Positions 1 to 12,744 of a stretch of DNA of 64,000 nucleotides are shown in pieces. Both the position numbers and the translations under genes were made by a program. Each line of letters starts with the position of its first letter. Positions within the stretch are counted from its first letter, which is position 1. Under the pieces are notes generated by a model, which had not been told where the DNA came from, made no database searches, and saw only the letters and a program-made list of their open reading frames with translations. The DNA comes from Zantedeschia hybrid cultivar (lineage: Eukaryota; Streptophyta; Magnoliopsida; Alismatales; Araceae), in the NCBI GenBank assembly GCA_030544215.1, contig JARZZO010000014.1:171886-235885 (forward strand), in the 5' to 3' direction.

Positions 1-440
1 CTGTAGAGTGTTGGATGTAGCAGGGAAGAAAAGAGCAACATCAGCACATCATCTCTTTATTTTTTAAACATGCAAATGAAATTGAATCTTAATCATTTGT
101 ATTGTTTTACCTGGGATTTGTTTTTCACCCAAGCCCTTTACACTTCTTCATTTCCAAAAAATTAAAGGGAAAATGCATGACATTCTGTGCTCTCCTAGAT
201 GCGTTATCTTTAACATGCTTCTTTATCTATTTGTTGTGTCCTCTGGTAGATTTTGCCAGCAAGCAGGCAACAGCTTACCTAAATATTTTTTCATTTTTTT
301 GGATTCATGTGCCAAATATCTATATTTTACTATAGACGTCAACATTGATCTTTGTCGTGGGGATGCAATCCATAATGTTCCTCATAAAGTACAAGTCATA
401 GTGATAAAATAAATATATTGAATCTTATTTTCTGATTCAG

Positions 441-3400
441 GTCTTAATTGCTCCTCCGGGTGCTCTAGTGTTAGCATCTTCAGAGAAAACAAAAATTGAA
501 ATGTTTGCCATTGGGGATCATGTTCTAGGCATGCAATTTCATCCAGAATTTTCCGAGGATGTCATGATGGACATCATCCAGAGCCGTGTTTCACAGAAAA
601 TCATCAATGTATGCCTTCTAATCCATATAATCCACATTTTGCCTTAATATCTTTTCTTGAGTAACTTCAAATTAATGCACTTGTATTTCAAATTCTCCCT
701 TTTCTGCAGAAGCAGGAATTTGTTCTTTTTTTGAAAAGGGCTCCATTTATGCATATATGTATCTTTTGCTTTCTAGGCAACTGTCATATCCTATCATTCT
801 TACTGGGTTTCAGTGTTTTTAAGATGCTATATGCCAATCTGCATTCTCACAAACTTAGACCATATCTATTTGTTGTGTTAAACATTATGTTTTATTTGTT
901 TGTTTATATTTATTAATGGAAATTTTGATGCTTATTGTAATTGTTTTTCCATTCCTCTGTAGTTTTCACATTGATTTATTTTTTAAAGGACTTGTGGTAT
1001 GTACCACCAGTTTTATTGCAATAAATAGAGGCAGTACATCCAGGACAAGAGTGGAGGAGAGATTCCTCACCCTCTTAAAACAGAAAAAACATTATTTGAA
1101 CAGGAAAAAAACTGAACTTCCTACAATTCCCAAAATGCCTTTGACAATTGATCAACGGGAATCCCAATAATAAATCTTCCCCAGTGATAGATAAAAGTTG
1201 CTACTTGGAAACAAATATTGTCAATGTAAATTTTGTTTCCTCTGAAGATGCAGTCGTTATGATTATGCCCTATACTCCAACAAAGTGCATGTGGAAGAAT
1301 ATGCAACAGCTTGGTCTGACGATTCTTTCCTCCATTTTAGCCGACACTGTCTGAAAAAAGCCCACATATCTTGATATTAGCAAAGTTGACTTGGATGCCA
1401 ACTAAAGAAGCAATAATCCTCTAGACTTCTTTGCTAAATTCACATTGGATAAAAAGATGATCAGCATCCTCTTCATACAAACCACAAATATATTCACCTT
1501 GATAGGTATTGATATATTCGTCCATGTCATAAAGGTTCCATGTCATAAAGGTTCCATATTTTTGGATGCTCGCATGATGCTTTTGTGCCACTGAATTTTC
1601 TATCTCAGAACTTTAAACATTTTGCACCATTTCCAAATAACGGGTAGAATATCATGTCTTTCTTCTCTAAAAGAGTGGGAAAATATTACAACCTAGTAGA
1701 AATAAAGGGGTAGGAGGTGATTGTTAACTCAACAAGGGAAATGGAGAAATTAATACATACATTGTGCTATATACAAGGATCACGAAGTACAGATTGACAT
1801 GAGTGAAGGAGAATGATCTAAACTTCAGTGGATTGGGTTGAGGGTTGAGTCAAAATGGCCTGTTCAGGTTGGGCCTTGCCCACCTAATTTGTGATCTCGA
1901 AAAATAGAAAAGGTGGCTTTTAGTGGCTAGTTAGGAGGTCAGAGAGAGACATGGTTGGTGTAAGCTGAAAGTATTAATAGGACATGTGAAATAAACATTT
2001 TTGGTTTGTATCTTTATGTACCATGTTGCCAATTCCTAATGGGATATCGAATTGAGTAATACAATCTGTTTTTTATTTTTTGAGTTTTTTTAAGATCGGA
2101 TCCATCATGCCTGACGTGTCCGTACAACTCGATCTTCGATTGAATGATGTAAAAAATCTGAAATTAAAGAACCGAATCCCCTTTTATTGGGCTCGGCCCA
2201 TTAAGGATGTTCTTTCATTGTTCACTGGGGCTCGATTTTCAATTTTTTAGATTTTTTGGGGGTCGTCTAATAATTGGCCCGAGCTTAAAAAATGTAAAAA
2301 ATAAAAAATTGTGGCTGCACTCCATGCCGTGCAACAAGTATTACTCTATCAAATTTGATGTTAAAGAGTTGGGTTAGTACCACATGAGTTGCCATGGGTT
2401 GCCTGAGTCAATGCGGGTCTTAGTTGGGTCAGGCTTTAGGCTTCTTGTTCTGTTAGTAACTTAGTAGAGTGCATGAAAAGGTGGACATGCCACCGTTGAT
2501 ATGACAGAGCTTTTGAGGGTTCTTTGGCTATAGCGTCATTATTTTTGGAAGCACAAGTGGCGTGCTCGATTACTTTTAGATAAGAGATTTCTTTTTTGAA
2601 AGTCGATGGTACCACCAAATGTATTAAGAGTAAAATGTGAATTTATAGGTATAAGATGTGACAACTCACAAAAAATCCCATATACAAAAAACACTAAGGC
2701 TCCTTTTGGTAACGATTTTGGAACTCTAAATTTTGCAGATTTTGAAAAAAGCCATGTCATCATCTCTTGAATTCAATGTTTACTTTTTAGAATCTCATTT
2801 GAAAAGACCATGAAAACTCAAATTTGAAGACACGTCAAAAGATAGTTCTATCCTCATACTACTCTCTTTTAGAAACTTTAGGAGTGTAAAAAAGGAATAA
2901 AGAGGATGTTACTTTTTAGAATCCTCATATTCCCCTTCTATTCCCTTTTTAAAAGATTTGCTAGTGAAGATAGAAGAAAGAGAGATAGGTGGGCAGAAAC
3001 CAGGGTGCGGTGGCTCTTTCTGTCTCACACAGAGAGGCCGACCAGCACAAGAGGACTGTTGTATATTAGGGCATAACAAGTTACAAAGGCCAGAGATAAG
3101 TTTACCTCTGTTAACATAAAGGATAAGGATAAAATCAGAAAGAATAGAAAAAATAGAGAAAAACCAGCGCACACACACAAAGGCTAAAATGCCCTAACTA
3201 AAGACTACTTTTCACTACACTCCCTCTCAAGCTGAGCATAGATATTAAGCATGCCCAACTTGTTAATTACATTAAAAAATTGATCCCTAGACAACCCTTT
3301 GGTGAGAATATCAACTAACTATCGGCCAGTGTTGATGTATGGTAAACACAAGTCTCCACTATCAAGCTTCTCTCAAATGAAGTGTCTATCGATCTCAATA

Positions 3401-5380
3401 TGCTTAGTCTTATCATGCTGAACTGGATTGTTGGCAATGTTGATGGCAACTTTGTTGTTACAATAGAGTTTCATAGGCCTCTTGACATAGATACCATTGT
3501 CCTAAAGTAACAATCTTATCCATAGAAGTTTAGCAACTGATTGGACCATAGCTCTGTATTCTGCCTCAGCACTAGACCTAGCACATACATACTGCTTTTT
3601 GCTCCTCCAAGTGACAAGGTTTCCTCCTAGAAACATGTAATATCCTGTAATGGATCCCCTGTCATCTTGGGAACTAGCCCAATCAGCATCTATGTACCCT
3701 TCAAGCACAAGAGGCTTGCCACCAGAGAACAATAATCCTTTCCCTAGACTTGACTTTACGTACCTCAAGATTCTATATGCTGCTCTAAGGTGGGAGGTCC
3801 TTGAAGCATGCATGAATTGACTTACTACACTAACATCATAAGCAATATCTAGTCTTGTCAAAGTCAGGTACAGTAGTTTGTCAACAAGTCTCTGATAAGA
3901 TCCTTTATTAGACTCGAACAATAGTTCACCATATGCAAGGCTAAGCCTGTGGTTTGCCTCAATAGGTGTATCTACTGCTCTACATCCCAATTTTCCTATT
4001 TCTTTCAGCAAGTCCAATGCATACTTGCGTTGGCACATATAGATTCCTCTAGAGGATCTAGCAACTTCAATATCAAGAAACTATCTCAATTTTCCCAAAT
4101 CCTTAATCTTAAATTCTTTTACCAATTTCTTCTTTAGGACAACAATCTCCTCTTCGTTATCACCTGTAATGATCAAGTCATCCACATACACAATCAAAAT
4201 AACAACTTCACCACCTATTCTCCTGATGAACAAGGTGTAGTCAGCATTGCTTTGAGTGAAGCCATACTTAATCATAGCAATTTTGAACCTCTCAAACCAT
4301 GCCCGAGGTGATTGCTTCAAACCATACAGTGCCTTCTTTAATCTGCACACTTTTTCTCCACTGACAACACCAGGAGGTGGCTGCATACATACCTCCTCTA
4401 CCAGGTCACCATTCAAGAAGGTATTTTTCACGTCAAGCTGGTACAATTCCCAAGAGAAGTGGACTGCTAGGGATAAAAGTACTCTGACTGAATTCAGCTT
4501 GGCTACTAGTGCAAAAGTCTCCTGATAGTCAAGGCCATAGGTTTGAGTGAACCCTTTTGCCACCAATCTAGCCTTCAATCTTTCAACAGTGTCATTTGCC
4601 CGTAACTTGGTAGTATACACCCATTTGGATCCCACTAGCTTCTTTCCCTGAGGAAGGTCGACTAACTCCCATGTCACACTGTCACTATAGGTGGTGAGTC
4701 TTCTACGACATCGCCTCGATCCCTCCTATTGTTCTCTGACACGTAGCAACGACTCAGGAGGACCAGGGTCATCTCCACCTGATGTGACTCCCTCTTCCTT
4801 GTGTCATCTCTCTCTCTCTCTCTCTAGTCCTCCCTTCTTGTCTCCGGATAATTTATTCTTCTTCCTTTTATTTCATTCTACTGTTGTTTAATTTAGATAA
4901 CCACTTATTCCTTGTTTTGTTATTGTTGTTGTCTAACTTAGGTAATCAACTGTTTATCTTTTTATGTTTCTTGTCATAATTGATTTTCATGAAATTTTAA
5001 TTGTCATGTTCACTTGCTGTTATATATTCAAGTTGATTATTTCATTCTAATCACTTTCTTGCAATATTATATTGGAAAGTCTGCAGTTGATATATCTACC
5101 ATATATGCTATTGTTAATTTTCCTATTACGGTCATGTATACCTTTAGCTTTCAAGAAGGTGCATGGGGTGCTGCATAGGCGCCGGCTATAAGCAGTTGCC
5201 TTTGCTCCTAAGTGTTTAGGCTCCCCAAGAATGCTTTAGGTCACCTTGTCACCTCTTCAACTATGACATCTGATAATGCAAGAGACTGGGGTAGGGTATT
5301 AATGTTTGGGCCATGTGGTGCATTTGTGTTCTTTTCCCATAAATTTCCACTCCAATAGCAAATTTATGTATGTATGTATA

Positions 5381-5424
<44 letters not shown>

Positions 5425-7010
5425 TAAAATTAAGAAATGCCCAAACTTGTGACTGATATTTCAGAAGATTAGTTTAGTTTCATGCTGAGTAGATCTACTA
5501 CATAAGATATCTTTCATTGAAGCAGTTATTGGAGAAGAATAGAGGCGAGGAAAGATTATATGATCTTTATTGATTATGTTGAGTACAAGTACCATGAGAG
5601 TTGATTTGGGACTCCATGATTTTGTGTGTGTTTGTGTAAGGGTAGATAAGGATTTACCTATGATTGCATGCGTGTGTGCACGCGCGCATGTGTGTGTGTG
5701 CAATAGACTTATATGTACCCACAATTAGTTTTCAGCTTAGGGAAATTGGCTTAGATGATTTGGGCATGAGCACCGTCGTGTGTGTGTGTGTTCATGCAAA
5801 ATGAGCATATACGTGTAGACTTAGGTGTACCCACAATTGGTTTTCAGCTTAGGGAAATTGGCTTAGATGATTTGGGCATGTGCACTGTCATCTGAGCTTC
5901 AGCACCAGTTAGAAGGTGCAATGGAATTCTAGTGGAAGATGGTAACAACAGGAAGACCTAAAATATGATGGTTCAGCATAATAAGAAACAACATGACCTT
6001 CACCTTCAAAAAAAAGAAGAGACACGACCTTTCTAGGTTTAATCACGAACATGACTTTAGATAGACTAAAGTTGTGGGACAAAAGACATGATCTTTCTAG
6101 GTTTAGTCACAAATCTCACTTTAGCTAGACTGAAGTGGTGGGACAGGATTCATGTAGCTGATGCTAAATAAGTGGAATAAAGTTTTGACAATGACGACGA
6201 CGACGATGATAAGTCCAGCTTGGAGCTCAAAATCCATCAGGATTTGACATATCAACCAGTGGGAGAATGAGATTTGAAAATGGCACCGAACTGACATGAT
6301 GGTTTTCCATTCAGGAAAACTTCAACTTTGACTGGATTTAGAGAGATGTATCTATATGGCTGTCCCAGAATCTGTCTACTGGCTTTTATTTTCCATGTTT
6401 TTTTCTGAAAATGCTGCATGTTTGACTACATTGGTCTTGTTTACTCTTCATGTGCCATCTGTTATACTTTACATTCAGTCTTACAACTTGTATCTTGTTA
6501 TCTTCATTATGTTGAAATTCTGGACTTGAATCAACTGTTATGGTGACATTGCTAATGTAGCAGGGGTTCTGTCTTAAATCATTTGCTTATCTGGAACATT
6601 TTAGTGGGTAGATTGATAACCGGAGTTGCTATTGCTGTTGTTGGTGCAACAGGCATTCTGCCTTGAATCCCTTAACTTGTCTGGAACATCTTGATGGGAA
6701 AAATTGATACACGTATCTTCAATATTGAACACCTTGAAGACGTGTGGTGGATTGGTACTGTTTCACCAGATAAAAACAGTCTGTTTGACTACTGTAATAA
6801 CATACAATGTGTTTGTTCCCACATCTTCGGATGATATCTGACTTCACAACCTTAAATCACTTATTGATGCTGTAACTTTCATCTGTCCAAATGTCTTTTA
6901 TTCCGTAGGATGAGTTTGCAAGGGAGGCAATTGAAAGTTTTGGAAAGAATCAACCAGATCAAGATCTGCTGCAAGCTTTGTGCAAGATATTCCTCAAGGG
7001 AGGCCCATAA
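441..7010 (+). CDS. GGP: Gamma-glutamyl peptidase-like class I glutamine amidotransferase (3' part of gene)
   Basis: Two coding exons are visible, 441-608 (56 codons, phase 0) and 6909-7010 (33 codons plus TAA). They are joined by a GT..AG intron of 6300 bp. The first ends the class I amidotransferase domain: the AIGDHVLGMQFHPEF stretch carries the His and Glu of the Cys-His-Glu triad. The second gives a short helical tail ending LCKIFLKGGP, as in plant gamma-glutamyl peptidases. Family members cleave gamma-glutamyl groups from glutathione conjugates in the cytosol (known from the family). The N-terminal half with the nucleophile Cys lies left of the window, so completeness cannot be judged. 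The large intron holds a LINE tail, a MITE and a copia remnant, all outside the splice sites. Identification is firm at family level; which paralogue it is cannot be told. Confidence 0.85.
985..1700 (-). mobile_element. 5'-truncated LINE tail in the last intron of the peptidase gene
   Basis: Read on the minus strand, 1440-1500 encodes a degraded zinc-binding reverse-transcriptase segment (C-GLYEEDADHLFIQC-FSKEVW) typical of plant LINE ORF2 C-termini. The 3' end near 985-1075 resembles the tail of the LINE at 18325 (the shared GTACCACCA..TTT block and following text). Reading frames are broken. The left and right limits are approximate and no target duplication was found. Confidence 0.6.
2054..2346. 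mobile_element. Mutator-like MITE with 9-bp target duplication
   Basis: A 293-bp segment begins GAGTAATAC and ends GTATTACTC. It is flanked by 2045-2053 TATCGAATT and 2347-2355 TATCAAATT, nine bases with one mismatch. A 9-bp duplication is the hallmark of Mutator-like elements. The right end, GAGTAATACTTGTTGCAC when reverse-complemented, matches the ends of the elements at 11371 and 58213. There is no coding capacity. Confidence 0.7.
3205..4690 (-). mobile_element. Ty1/copia pol remnant (reverse transcriptase and RNase H) with four nonsense codons
   Basis: One frame runs on the minus strand from 4677 to a final stop at 3205, 491 codons with no frameshift. It has the copia reverse transcriptase: WVYTTKLRANDTVERLKARL, the DVKNTFLNG block, ALYGLKQSPRAW and YVDDLIITG. 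RNase H follows (LEGYIDADWASS, SSAEAEYRAM) and then the LVDILTKGL end block. Four in-frame stops interrupt it at 4081-4083, 3502-3504, 3373-3375 and 3319-3321. Integrase and gag are absent, and the 5' side ends abruptly near 4690. Sequence left of 3205 to about 2900 probably includes 3' LTR material. It sits antisense in the intron of the peptidase gene. Confidence 0.85.
5388..5417. repeat. (TA)n microsatellite
   Basis: Fifteen or so TA dinucleotides follow a TATG/TGTG-rich stretch in the peptidase intron. Confidence 0.9.
5705..5880. repeat. 64-bp direct repeat separated by a GT-rich spacer
   Basis: 5705-5768 is repeated at 5817-5880 (period 112) with about three differences. Both copies follow runs of GTGTGTG. 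It lies inside the peptidase intron. Confidence 0.85.
6021..6144. repeat. 64-bp tandem duplication
   Basis: 6021-6084 is duplicated at 6085-6144, diverged by roughly 15 percent. Both copies contain CTTTCTAGGTTTA and a GTGGGAC end. Confidence 0.8.
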
Positions 7011-7135
7011 AGTTGCATTAGATGTGCTGTGTTTACACAGTTTGAAGTCCTCTGGTATGCGGCCTAGTCCTTTCCGTAATTTGTTGATTAAACATCCTGA
7101 TTGAATTGGAGAGCCGGGGAGCTCTGGTTAAGGTT

Positions 7136-7141
7136 AATAAA
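7136..7141 (+). terminator. Candidate polyadenylation signal of the peptidase gene
   Basis: AATAAA lies 126 bp after the TAA of the gamma-glutamyl peptidase gene. No cleavage site can be seen from sequence alone. Confidence 0.4.
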
Positions 7142-7551
7142 TTTATATGGCAATTCATGTTTGGATTATTCTTTTAAGTGTAGCTGGAATTATATATTAT
7201 ACCTGACATTTTGAAAGCTGAGATGAGATCCTTGCAAATCTCGCTCTCACACTACTTGTGTGTCAGCAGTCCCATGTAATTGACTTTTTTTAGCATAGTC
7301 TGCCCGATTGTTATGTCGGTTTGATCATCACTGGATTTTTAGATGATCCAAAGATTTTGCTTCTCATCCCATTTTTGTACTCGGCACAGCCTCACGTTAT
7401 AGGTTTGTTTTCTAAGTTCTTTCTTACGGGCCAACTTCTTATATTTCCTGATGATCATCGTGTAATCACGTCTCCTTACCCTATCAAATTATCATGGCCA
7501 TCAAGATGACCGTTGTCATCATGAGGACTAGCCATTTGATATGGGAGGATT

Positions 7552-7794
7552 TTTACTTTTTAGTTCCTATAATCTTCCAATATTCTTTAAAAGTCCCGAC
7601 ATTTTTTATTTTTTCTTAAAACCCTCACAATCTTTAAACCATCCTTAAAAAGTCCCTCCAAAGAGGGTTTTTAAAGGGTGTTGAAGGGCCTTTAAGGGAC
7701 ATTTTAAATGTGATTAATAAGGAATATAAAGAGTGCAGGGGCTTATGAGAAATATTGAAAGATTTTAAGGACTGAAAAATAAAATTTTCATTTT
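7552..7794. mobile_element. MITE with about 40-bp terminal inverted repeats
   Basis: The left end (TTTTTAGTTCCTATAATC..) and the reverse complement of the right end (TTTTTCAGTCCTTAAAATC..) pair over about 40 bases. A relative of the right half lies near 40060-40165. Exact termini and target duplication are uncertain. Confidence 0.5.
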
Positions 7795-9340
7795 TTTTGT
7801 TCTCACCTTTTGTAAGTGTAGCGAACAGTATCAAAGATTTTGATCTTGCTGTCATATCTTACCTTATCAAATTTTGACTTCTCAGAGGATCCAGGTATTT
7901 AACAAAATTTAAAACTGATTGTATTGACCTACAAGGTTATGACTAAAGTTTTTGGTCAAAGTAGCACCGGCGAGTTTTTCCTAGGGGATAGACGCCTGTT
8001 CTTTTGAATGACCAAATTACTTATCTGACATCAGAGGATGCAAATTAAAAAAAAAGGAAATCCTGTTTAGTTCTTAGAAAGTCGTCGTGGGAATAGTGAA
8101 CTCTATGATTGAATGACACGCTTAGAAGTAAATTATGGCTTTTGTTCGGCCCGGTCCCGATGCACAACGACGTTAAAAGTGATCCTGTGAGAAAATAGAA
8201 TTTTTAATCTAGTTGATGTGACATTTTAATATTTTTTTCGTCAAAAAATATTAAATAATTCTTAAAAAAAGTATGTAATTAATCGTGTTTAACTTGGGCA
8301 TTAATAATGACCATAACTTTCTCCATCTCTAAGCAATTATTATAATTACCCTCACCGTGTTTTTCCATATTTAATTTTCTCCCTCTCTTTACCCACCACC
8401 TCTTTATTCCCTCACATCTAACTCCTCTCTCTCATTCACGTTTAACTCTTTGCTTATCTCCACCTTTACTCCACATTTATTTTTTATCTTTTTTATCTTC
8501 ATTCATTCTCTTTCTTATTTCTAAAAAAATATTTTTGATTTTAAGATTAATAAGATATTCATATTTTAATTTTGCGTCATCTGATAAAGAATTACATTAC
8601 TATTTTAACATTTGAATTTGTGTTAAAAATACTTATGTGATTATATTTTTTGACCATTAACAATTTTTTTCATAGATGTGATGCACCATATTTGTTTGTT
8701 GCTGACCTGAAAATAGTATAATAAATTACCATAAGCATATGCATTCTGCCCGTTGACTCCCCTATTTTATTAAATATTATCAAAATTTTAAAATGAGCAA
8801 TAAGCATTGTTAAATTTTGCTAAGATTTTTCTTTTTATATGCACATTCATACATGTTTGAGAAGAGGAGAAAGTTGCACTCTCACTGTGACGCCCCAATA
8901 TTATCTGGACTTGAAAGTATAGTTTCACAATATTTTAATATCCTAACAATTAGAATATATTTATGTATTTTCTAAAAAATGATAATTTTACATAATTGGT
9001 GACATTCTAAGTCTGACTCATGCGTTAGAGAATGTATTTTCTATTTTTTTTTTAAATACTTCAAAAAATGTCATTCTAAGTCTAATTTCTAGGTTAGTGA
9101 ATGTTGCATGATCTCTTCGATAGTTCATAGTTTAATTTGACATGATTTTCTTTCTCATTTTGCGCTGGTATATTCGTTACTCTTGACTCTTTCGAGTGCA
9201 TCCTCAGTATTTAGATCGTCACCATACATCTTGGAAACTGAATTTGTTCATCATTAGAAGAGGTCTATTGTACTAACACGTGGACAATATTAAAGATCAA
9301 GAGAATTGATAATCAAGTGTGCCACCCCCGTCCTCATTTC
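7795..9340. other. AT-rich intergenic stretch, no gene seen
   Basis: No open frame of note, no splice-supported exon and no recognisable transposon protein on either strand. There is a pyrimidine-rich block at 8370-8520, and CT and GT microsatellites start at 9340. Confidence 0.6.
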
Positions 9341-9344
9341 TCTC

Positions 9345-9960
9345 TCTCTCTCTTTGTATATATGTGTGTGTGTCTGTCTTGGTATTACCAGCACCAACAA
9401 CTACTTCATGTTTATTCACAACTGTTTTTATGAATATCCCAACATGTAAGATCAAGAGTTACATAAGTTTTTGGGTAACTAATTTTCATGTAGTACCTAT
9501 CAATGTATTGCTGATTACTTTGCAAGTGCTACCCATTAAATATAATATATTTTCTGTTCATATATTATAAAAATATTATTTATATTTTAGTTTTTAAAAT
9601 TTTCTCTTAAATTTCATAATATATTAAAATTTTATATATTTTATGAAATAATATTTAATATTAATATATATTTATTAAATATATATTTCTATCTCTCTCT
9701 CTTTACGTGTATCTTGGTATTACTAGTGCCAGCAATTACAAGAGCTTTTATGAATATTCTGGCATATAAGATCAAGGGTTACAAAAGTTTTTGCATAAAT
9801 AATTTTCATGTAGTACCCATTAAAGTATCGTTGATTATCTCACTGGTGCTACCGATTAAATATAATATATTTTATGTTCATATATTTTAAAATCTTATTT
9901 ACATTTTAGTTTTCAAAATTTTATCTCAAATTTCATGATATATTAAAATGATATATTATT
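9345..9960. repeat. Tandem duplication of a roughly 335-bp AT-rich unit
   Basis: The block starting CTTGGTATTACCAGCACCA at 9378 recurs as CTTGGTATTACTAGTGCCA at 9713 and continues colinearly to about 9960. Differences are scattered. Each copy is preceded by a CT-rich microsatellite. Confidence 0.8.
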
Positions 9961-10539
9961 TATATTAAATAAAGGTTAATGTTAATATTTAATATTAATA
10001 TTTATTTATGGATATGAATGGTCTTTGAAAAAAACTATATTTATGGTTGAATTATATCAAATTGAAAATTTTACTGAACAATATTTTTGAGGTTAGTAGT
10101 TTTGTTGAAGTGATTTAAAAATACTAATGTGACATAGCAATCAAATGAATAGTATTAGGCCTAGATTAATATAGATTTAATTTTTTTATTGAGGTGAATT
10201 TATTTAAATAAATATGACTTTTTAATCTTAAAATTAAATTTAATATTTTTAAATAATTTCAAATAAATGTCGTGCATCACACAAGTTTGGAACTAGTGCT
10301 CAAAATATTTATGAGTTCAAGCATAAATTTGAATAAGGTTGCAAATGAACTAATTTGTTGGTTAAGCAGCTCTTAAGATTTCTTGATAATAGTCCAATCA
10401 AGCTCATTTATTAAGTTAAATAAACAAGTGTGAAGTGTGAACAAAAAATTAAGTTCTAATGTGGACTGGGTCCAAATCCGTGGAGGTTGGCCCAATAAGG
10501 TCAATCTATTAACAATCAACGCCTCCTCCTAGTATCGCT

Positions 10540-11030
10540 TTAGCGCCTCAACTATTCATGGGGAATCTATGCAAGGTAGGCTCAATCCCTCACTTTTTAC
10601 TCTCATTTTAACTCTCATTTCGACTTTGTCTTCGGTCTTGGCTATGACCTAATTTAAGCATTCGAGGGTTTTTCCCTGGGGTCACCCCCGGGGTCCTTTG
10701 ACTTTGTTTGTTCTGCAGGCACCTTAAAGCTTGGCATCACAAACCTCAGCTACATCATCCTTGGCTACATAGTTCGAGTCGTCATAGGTCGGTTCAGCTC
10801 GTCCAAGGAGACCACTTAAACCCAAGTCGTCCAGGCCTCATCGCTCATCTTCTTCATAGCTCGGCAAGACTCGGGAATTTCCGAATCTCTAGGGCTCGTG
10901 TACTTCGGCAAGGTCGTCAGATCTTGGCGCTATTGCTCGGAATGGGCCGACGAAGGCAAGCCCCACATTACGCCTCGACATGTCAGATTGGGCTTGTGCA
11001 GGTTGGATTCAGATCATAACTCGAAAGTCG
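10540..11030 (+). mobile_element. Ty3/gypsy LTR end and leader remnant
   Basis: 10650-10720 contains the GAGGGTTTTTCCCTGGGG..CCCCCGGGG..TTCTGCAGG text common near the U5 end of plant gypsy LTRs. At 10920-10945 a TTGGCGCTATTGCTCGG stretch resembles the usual region after the LTR. A GC-richer gag-like start follows at about 10940. No partner LTR or pol was found, so this is a fragment. The call rests on remembered family text. Confidence 0.45.
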
Positions 11031-11370
11031 GATACCGTGGTATTCGGGCCGCAGCAAGTTCGATTCATTAAACAAGCAAGTTTGAATGTAGGTGAACCTA
11101 ACTCGATTATGTTCATGAACAAACTCCTTGAAGCATTCATTAAGAGCTTGTCCAACACTCCCTAAGAGTTCGCTTATGTACTCATTAAGAGTTCATTTCA
11201 GTACTCATTAGAACCTCTTTTAAGTATTCATTTAATTATTAAGCTCGACTTAAACTCAAGCTCAATTAAAATCAAATGAACTAAGTTTGAATAGGGCAAA
11301 ACTTGGTTCTACTTGAATCGTTTGCACTCCTAAATTTGAATGATCAATCCATGGATTTTGTTTCCAAAAA

Positions 11371-12059
11371 GAGTAATACTTGCCGCACAACTAGGTTGTG
11401 CAGTAAGTTCTAGTCACACCGCACAACTTTTTACGGTTGGACCACGTGACTAACTTGATTAGTTGTACAACAAGTCCACTCACACTGCACAACTTTTTAC
11501 AGTTGGACCACGTGGCTAACTTAATTAGTTGTGCAGCAAGTCCAGTCACACTGTACAACCTTTTACGGTTGGACCACGTGGTGAACTTGGCCAACTGGAT
11601 GAACTGATATGGTCACCCTATAATATTTAGATTGACAAATATCGTTATCAATTGACAAATACATATTTCAATTGACAAATACAGTTTTCGAGACAAATGT
11701 AGTTTCTAATTGGCAAATACATATTTTGATTGATAAATACATATTTTGAAATTGTATTTGTCAATCAAAATTTGTATTTATCAATCAACATATGTATTTG
11801 TCAATCGAAATTATATTTGTCAATCAAAAACTATATTTGTAAATCGAAAATGTATTTGTCAATCAAAATTTGTATTTATCAATCAAAATATGTATTTGTC
11901 AATCGAAAATTCTATTTGTCAATCAAGATATGTATTTGTCAATCGAAAATTCTATTTGTCAATTTAAATATTATGAGAATGACCATGTCAGCTCATCCAG
12001 TTTACCAAGTTGGGCACGTGATCTAACTGCATGACCTGATTGTGCAGCAAGTATTACTC
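11371..12059. mobile_element. Mutator-like foldback element, 689 bp
   Basis: It begins GAGTAATACTTGCCGCAC and ends with the inverse (GTGCAGCAAGTATTACTC). It is flanked by 11362-11370 TTCCAAAAA and 12060-12068 TTCAAAAAA, nine bases with one mismatch. The arms pair beyond the termini: 11570-11640 matches the reverse complement of 11955-12025 (ACCACGTG/CACGTG, ACTGGATGA, ATGGTCA and AATATTTA blocks). Between them, short ATTGACAAATAC units face inverted GTATTTGTCAATC units. No coding capacity. Confidence 0.75.
11390..11590. repeat. About 67-bp minisatellite, three copies, in one arm of the foldback element
   Basis: Three head-to-tail copies each carry CACACNGNACAAC, TTTTTACGGTTGGACCACGTG and AACTTGATTAGTTGTGCAGCA-type blocks with minor divergence. 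Only one arm carries the array; the other arm has a single equivalent. Confidence 0.8.
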
Positions 12060-12529
12060 TTCAAAAAAACCTAGTAAGCTAAGCAAAACAATGATGGTTC
12101 TCTTGACTTCAAATTTTGAAATACTATCGCTGTTTTTTGTTTCTACGTGTTAGCATGTTTTGCAACGGAATCACGGAGGAAAGGAAGGTATCCAGAAATC
12201 AAGCCCCTGCCTAACATTGACATTGTAGGGCTTCAAATGGATCCTATTTTATCCAAATCAACTTTGGATTTAGATTCGGAGAGCCATTTTTCAGAAAAAT
12301 CTGAAATGGCTACTGGACGGATCATAAAGGGCATCCATGTTCGATTCACTTAATGAATGGAGCAGACATGGAAATTTTATAGAGTAACATTTGCTGCACT
12401 GACCTTTAGTGTAGTACTCAGGGTCAGTACAATGGGTAAATAAAAAAAAAATATTTTTTAAATTTGTTTTAGGTGGACAATGAGGAGTTTTAATGAATAG
12501 TAAAAATATATCTTTAATAGGTCGAATCT

Positions 12530-12533
<4 letters not shown>

Positions 12534-12560
<27 letters not shown>
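12534..12560. repeat. (AT)n microsatellite
   Basis: Uninterrupted AT dinucleotides in AT-rich intergenic DNA. Confidence 0.9.
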
Positions 12561-12566
<6 letters not shown>

Positions 12567-12744
12567 AACTTTTGAGTCGTCTGATCGGAGATCATTCTAT
12601 ATAGACATGTGAGATATAATCTTGTATCCACTCGGTTTAAGATGTACTCCGGATTGGGTTTACACAATAGCTATTAGACTAAGATCAAATGACTGTTTCG
12701 TTTTGCATCACCGGACATTAACATGTTAACGCTTTAATTTAATC

